A stretch of 38,250 nt of DNA from Neisseria iguanae. Its GTDB lineage: Bacteria; Pseudomonadota; Gammaproteobacteria; Burkholderiales; Neisseriaceae. The position numbers were made by a program, and so were the translations under genes. Below the pieces are notes generated by a model. That model was not told the DNA's origin, did not search any database, and saw only the letters and a list, made by a program, of their open reading frames with translations. Positions within the stretch are counted from its first letter, which is position 1, and each line of letters opens with the position of its first letter. The stretch spans positions 1-38,250 of the forward strand of contig NZ_PXYY01000014.1 in the NCBI RefSeq assembly GCF_003013245.1. Direction: 5' to 3'. Below are positions 34,936 through 38,250 of this stretch, piece after piece.

Positions 34936-35488
34936 ATCCAAAGGCATATTCCGTGACATTTCCAACAAAATTACATACAGGTCATCATGTCTGTGATTAA
35001 AGCGGAATCCTGTTTCTTCCAGGTGCCAATAAAACGTCCGTCCGGATACGCCGTTAAATTCAACCGTCCTGTTTTTTGCATAAGCCCAAAATGACCCCAT
35101 TCCGCTGATATGCCGAACCCCTCCGGCAAACCCGTTACCTGCGTGACGGACACGGAAGTGTTTTTCACGGACCTTGTCATCACGCTTCAATATGCCCAAT
35201 ACGGTGGTTTTTCCACCGGCTTCCCGAGCCCGTTTGCCACGGATGCGTCTGGCACCGGAATAAGGTCTATCTGGTTCGGTGATACCTGAAAACAGGATTT
35301 GCTTCCCACATTCGTCAGCAATACGGTGCCGCAGTTTGGGGAACGGGTTGTTGGCACTTCGGACACTGGCAGCCGTTAATCCGGCTGTGTCGGAAGCAGT
35401 CAAACCTGAGGCAGAAAGGCGTAATATTTGCCGGAATTTCTGCTCAGAAAGTTTACCGGGCTTTGGGTACTTATTTTTAATATAGATA
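34936..35488 (-). pseudogene. Decayed IS1595-family transposase, second copy
   Basis: One open minus-strand frame reads from about 35488: KYPKPGKLSEQKFRQILRLS, LTASDTAGLTAAS, FPKLRHRIADECGKQ, then RIRGKRAREAGGKTTVLGIL with KRDDKV, then a jump to KHFRVRHAGN, GSFWAYAKNRTVEFNGVSGR and TFYWHLEETGFRFNHRHDDL, ending NMPLD. These are ordered blocks of an IS1595-type transposase. The usual DES-type catalytic segment (here DRPYSG) is altered and roughly 40 residues including the second catalytic Asp are missing, so it is inactive although the frame stays open. The start codon is lost or obscure. The rest of the 34886-35589 gap holds nothing else except a DUS at 35570-35581. Confidence 0.8.
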
Positions 35489-35569
35489 TCAGAAGCTTAC
35501 CATAAAGTTTTATGATTTTGCTTACTAAGCCCTTATGTAAAAGGCACCCGAAAGTAATATCAACATCTT

Positions 35570-35581
35570 TTCAGACGGCCT
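35570..35581 (-). repeat. DUS, single copy downstream of truB
   Basis: TTCAGACGGCCT at 35570-35581 lies 8 bases past the truB stop codon. A second copy in the same orientation (35630-35641) lies inside truB. Confidence 0.85.
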
Positions 35582-35589
35582 TTTTGCTG

Positions 35590-36510
35590 CTATCTGCCGG
35601 AGTGGGTGGTATTCATCAAACGCAGCGGTTTCAGACGGCCTATTTCCTGTTGATATTCGACTAAACCGATGAACCTACCTCGATTGCTGTAAACCCGAAT
35701 CGGTTGCACGCCTGAAACGACTTCGGTAAATTGCAGACGTTGACCGAACTTCAGCATCTCTATAGCACGGTCATTCAGCGTGATTTTGGGTAAATGCCGC
35801 ACCAAAACATCGCAGGGCAACAAAAGTGCGTTGCGTTCGTCTTCGCTCACATTCTCCAATTTTTCCAAAGTGTGTGTTTCATCAATGGTAAACCCGGCAG
35901 TTTCAGAACGGCGCAAGGCGGTGAGGTGGGCGAAGGTGCCGATGTGTTTGGCGATATCCTCGCTAAGCGTACGGATGTAGGTACCTTTGCTGCAACGCAC
36001 TTCGATTACGGCTTTGGGTGCGGAAAACTCTTTAATATCAATCGAATAAATGGTGATGTCGCGCGGTTTGCGTTCGATCACAATGCCTTTGCGTGCATAT
36101 TCGTAAAGCGGTTTGCCTTCGTGTTTCAATGCGGAAAACATCGGCGGCACTTGGCGGATTCGGCCTGTAAGCGCGGAGCAGGCCGTCTGAAATTCTTGTA
36201 GAGAAATGTCGGTGCGGGCAGTACCGATGACTTCGCCTTCGGCATCGCCGGTGGTGCTGGCTTCGCCCAGTTTCATCGTGGCGGTGTAGGCTTTGTCGGC
36301 GTCAATCAGATACTGTGCAAATTTGGTCGCTTCGCCAAAGCAAATGGGCAACAGCCCTGTTGCCAGCGGGTCAAGCACGCCGGTGTGGCCGGCTTTTTCG
36401 GCACGGTACAATCGGCGGGCTTTTTGCAAAGCGGTGTTGCTGCTCAAGCCTTCGGGTTTGTCGAGTAATAAAACGCCGTTGACGGGGCGTTTGTTGGGTT
36501 TGGTATTCAT
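35590..36510 (-). CDS. truB: tRNA pseudouridine-55 synthase
   Basis: 306 residues, minus strand (E. coli TruB 314). Makes pseudouridine 55 in the T-loop of tRNAs. Motifs: NGVLLLDKPEGLSSN, the catalytic loop GHTGVLDPLATGLLP with Asp47, QVPPMFSALKHEGKPLYEYA, RCSKGTYIRTLSEDIA and a C-terminal PUA-like region (ALLLPCDVLVRHLP). Two DUS are read in frame: EFQTACSAL (36180-36191) and GRLKPLR near the C-terminus (35630-35641). It follows rbfA by 62 bases with a DUS hairpin between, an order (rbfA-truB) conserved in many bacteria. Confidence 0.96.
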   Translation of the reverse strand: MNTKPNKRPVNGVLLLDKPEGLSSNTALQKARRLYRAEKAGHTGVLDPLATGLLPICFGEATKFAQYLIDADKAYTATMKLGEASTTGDAEGEVIGTARTDISLQEFQTACSALTGRIRQVPPMFSALKHEGKPLYEYARKGIVIERKPRDITIYSIDIKEFSAPKAVIEVRCSKGTYIRTLSEDIAKHIGTFAHLTALRRSETAGFTIDETHTLEKLENVSEDERNALLLPCDVLVRHLPKITLNDRAIEMLKFGQRLQFTEVVSGVQPIRVYSNRGRFIGLVEYQQEIGRLKPLRLMNTTHSGR

Positions 36511-36527
36511 GTTGTTTTAACTGCAAA

Positions 36528-36560
36528 AGGCCGTCTGAAAGTGAATCGTTCAGACGGCCT
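36528..36560. terminator. DUS hairpin between rbfA and truB
   Basis: AGGCCGTCTGAA (36528-36539) and TTCAGACGGCCT (36549-36560) with a 9-base loop lie between the two minus-strand genes. It could lower truB expression relative to rbfA. Confidence 0.7.
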
Positions 36561-36572
36561 TTATTGAATGGT

Positions 36573-36944
36573 TTAATCTTCTACCGGTTTTTCGGCGGCC
36601 ACTTGGTCGATCAGACTGGAAATGCTCATGCCGCGTTCTAAAGATTCGTCGTATTTGAAATGTAACTCGGGAATTTTGAAGAGCTTGATGCGTTTGGCCA
36701 ATTTGCTGCGCAAATGGCCTTTGGCATGGCCGAGTGCTTCTTCGGTGATTTCGCGGGTGCTGTCGTCCAATACGGTGTAAAACACGGTGGCGTGGCTGTA
36801 ATCGCAGGTGACTTCGACTTCGTTGATGGTAATGAAACCGGCTCGCGGGTCTTTCAAATCGGTGCGGACGAGTTCGGCCAGTTCGCGCATGATTTGTTCG
36901 CGAACCCGGTCTTGGCGGGCATAGCCGCGTTGTGGTTTTCGCAT
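36573..36944 (-). CDS. rbfA: Ribosome-binding factor A
   Basis: 123 residues, minus strand. RbfA matures the 30S subunit by helping 16S rRNA 5'-end processing. The opening MRKPQRGYARQDRVREQIMR, LAELVRTDLKDPRAGFITIN and VEVTCDYSHATVFYTVLDDS, and the KH-like KHxxxLRSKLAKRIKLFKIP stretch followed by LHFKYDESLERGMSISSLID, identify it. An AAAGGAC ribosome site precedes the ATG. In many bacteria infB lies just upstream; here the upstream neighbour is a divergent pseudogene, so the usual infB-rbfA link is broken in this window. Confidence 0.95.
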   Translation of the reverse strand: MRKPQRGYARQDRVREQIMRELAELVRTDLKDPRAGFITINEVEVTCDYSHATVFYTVLDDSTREITEEALGHAKGHLRSKLAKRIKLFKIPELHFKYDESLERGMSISSLIDQVAAEKPVED

Positions 36945-36959
36945 GATTTGTCCTTTCTT

Positions 36960-36971
36960 ATGCCGTCTGAA
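36960..36971 (+). repeat. DUS (ATGCCGTCTGAA), single copy
   Basis: AT-type DUS just upstream of rbfA in the divergent gap (36945-37075). A TATAAT on the minus strand (about 37029-37034) could serve as the rbfA -10. Confidence 0.75.
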
Positions 36972-37075
36972 ATCTGTTCAGGCGTGAATCTTGCCAATCA
37001 AGCATACAGCCTGTTTCGTTAACACGCTATTATAACGGATATTCTGCTATCAGGCCGTTTGAAAAGGAAATCTAA

Positions 37076-38133
37076 ATGAAAAAAATCAATATCGGCTTAG
37101 CCAGATTCGGCATGGCGGCGCAAGTGTTTCATCTGCCGTTTTGGCAGGCGGACAGGTAGTTTGATGTGGTGAAGGTATTTGAGCGCACCGGAGACAAGAC
37201 AAAAAACGTTTTGCCAGATGCGGAAATTGTACGCAGTTTTGATGCTTTGCTTATGGATGAAATAGATTTAATTGTGATTACCACGCCGAATCAAACGCAT
37301 TTTGAATCGGCCAAACAGGCTTTGTCGGCCAGCTTTGTCGGCCAGTAAGCATGTGGTGGTGGAAAAGCCGCTTTGCGCGACAGCAGAAGAAGCGTTGGTA
37401 TTGGCGGATTTTGCCGATAAGCAGGGTGTGTTGTTGGCTGTTTATCAAAACCGCCGCTGGGATAATGCGCTCTGACGGCTAAGAAACTGATTTCAGACGG
37501 CCTGTCGGGAGAAATCGTTGACGCAGAATTCCGTTTCGAGCGTTATGCGGCAGGTTTGAATAAAAAAGCTTGGAAAGAAACCGGCGGCGCAGACGTAGGG
37601 CTGGTATATGACTTGGGCTCGCATTTATTGGATATGGCGGCAGACATTTTCGGTATGCCGTCTGAAATTTATGCTGATATCCGCCATCAGCATGAAGGTG
37701 CATTGAATGACGATAATTTCGACATCGCGCTGTATTATTCGGACGGCCTGAAAGTCTCGCTTATCGGCACCAAATATGCCCGCGAGCCTTTGCCGTTTAT
37801 GACACTACACGGTAAAAAAGGTTCGTATATCAAGCAAGAGGCGGATAATCAGGAAGCATCATTGGTGGGCGGTTGCTGCCCGAAGGCGGTTAGAATATGG
37901 AAACGCCGCAAGAATGGGGCATATTGCATACTGAAACCGACGGACGGGTTATCCGCCAATCCATGCAGAGCGAGCGCGGTGGTTACGGTGCGTTTTACCG
38001 CAATCTTTATGCGGCATTGACCGAAAGCGAACCGTCAGTTGTGAATGTACAGCAAGCGGCACAAGTGTTGGATTTGATTGAAAAAGCGTATGAAAGCTCG
38101 CAAACCGGCAGGCGGATTAGGTATAAGAAATAA
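37076..38133 (+). pseudogene. Gfo/Idh/MocA-family oxidoreductase pseudogene
   Basis: A full-length reading of a Gfo/Idh/MocA NAD(P)-dependent oxidoreductase can be reassembled across frames: MKKINIGLARFGMAAQVFHL (Rossmann start, with one Gly of the GxGxxG motif replaced), ERTGDKTKNVLPDAEIV, DLIVITTPNQTHFESAKQAL, SKHVVVEKPLC (the EKP motif), LADFADKQGVLLAVYQNRRW, GLVYDLGSHLLDMAADIFG and the C-terminal RGGYGAFYRNLYAALT. Lesions: TAG at 37157-37159; a tandem 13-base duplication at 37320-37345; a frame change near 37468; another near 37875 and a TAG near 37893. A start with AAAAGGAAATCTAA ahead at 37076 and the stop at 38131-38133 remain. Inactive; several DUS lie inside (37492, 37655). Confidence 0.88.
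37320..37345 (+). repeat. 13-base tandem duplication in the pseudogene
   Basis: CTTTGTCGGCCAG is repeated exactly at 37320-37332 and 37333-37345. Removing one copy restores the frame as KQALSASKHVVVEKP. Confidence 0.9.
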
Positions 38134-38138
38134 CCGAG

Positions 38139-38250
38139 TTATTTACACAACCGTTTGAGAAATGATGCCTGCCAGATTTCAAACGGCGTATCGCCTTTCA
38201 AACTCTTATGCGGCGTAACCGGATGATAAAGATTGACAAAGCGGCACAAC
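38139..38250 (-). mobile_element. Integrase-core transposase, C-terminal fragment (cut by window edge)
   Basis: On the minus strand, a frame entering from the right edge reads LCRFVNLYHPVTPHKSLKGD, then TPFEIWQASFLKR, and stops at 38141-38139. The NLYHPVTPHKSLKGDTP pattern is the C-terminus of rve-type integrases as in IS481- or IS3-type elements. The start and the rest lie outside the window. The stop lies only 6 bases after the pseudogene stop. Confidence 0.65.

Overview
The window looks like a chromosomal segment from a Neisseria species or close relative in Neisseriaceae. The strongest sign is the DNA uptake sequence (DUS): by hand count about fifty exact copies of GCCGTCTGAA or its complement, mostly in the 12-base AGGCCGTCTGAA form typical of many commensal Neisseria, with a few ATGCCGTCTGAA. 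They sit singly between genes, as inverted pairs that double as transcription terminators, and inside coding sequences. A cydDC-cydABX cluster argues against N. meningitidis and N. gonorrhoeae, which rely on a cbb3 oxidase. Species cannot be fixed from the sequence alone.

Layout: 1-159 is the N-terminus of an ISAs1-type transposase running off the left edge. 283-4923 carries a DHA2-type MFS exporter, a phospholipase D/cardiolipin synthase-type lipoprotein, an NlpC/P60 lipoprotein and hemF. 5299-7158 is ilvD. 7320-8790 has no intact gene: it holds dRS3-like repeats, a 127-base-spaced direct repeat and a decayed IS1595-family (IS1016-like) transposase. 8793-11648 holds a CAP-domain protein, a small membrane ORF, a DUF971 protein and ubiE. 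11695-12185 is an internally deleted IS3-family element lying between the two arms of a DUS hairpin. 12219-16798 holds ygfZ and a RidA-family gene (minus strand), a DUF4870-like membrane protein, an EamA-type transporter and a Dcu-type C4-dicarboxylate transporter. 16854-20854 holds a DUF4124 protein, guaB, eno and ftsB.

21400-27747 is the respiratory block cydD-cydC-cydA-cydB-cydX: the CydDC thiol exporter needed for cytochrome bd assembly, followed by the oxidase subunits. A perfect FNR-type palindrome overlaps the -35 region of a good sigma70 promoter in front of cydD, so oxygen control of the cluster is likely. 27856-36944 holds a thioredoxin-like gene, uvrC, rep, an ABC-F ATPase of the YbiT type, two small Neisseria-type proteins, a second decayed IS1595-family transposase, truB and rbfA. 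37076-38133 is a Gfo/Idh/MocA oxidoreductase pseudogene with several separate lesions. 38139-38250 is the C-terminus of an integrase-core transposase running off the right edge.

Most of the window is ordinary housekeeping sequence. I did not find a convincing novel multi-gene system. The points most worth checking are the regulation of the cyd cluster (FNR box; cydB-cydX hairpin; DUS-encoded cydX stop), how DUS copies are used as terminators and as coding insertions, and the IS and repeat scars.
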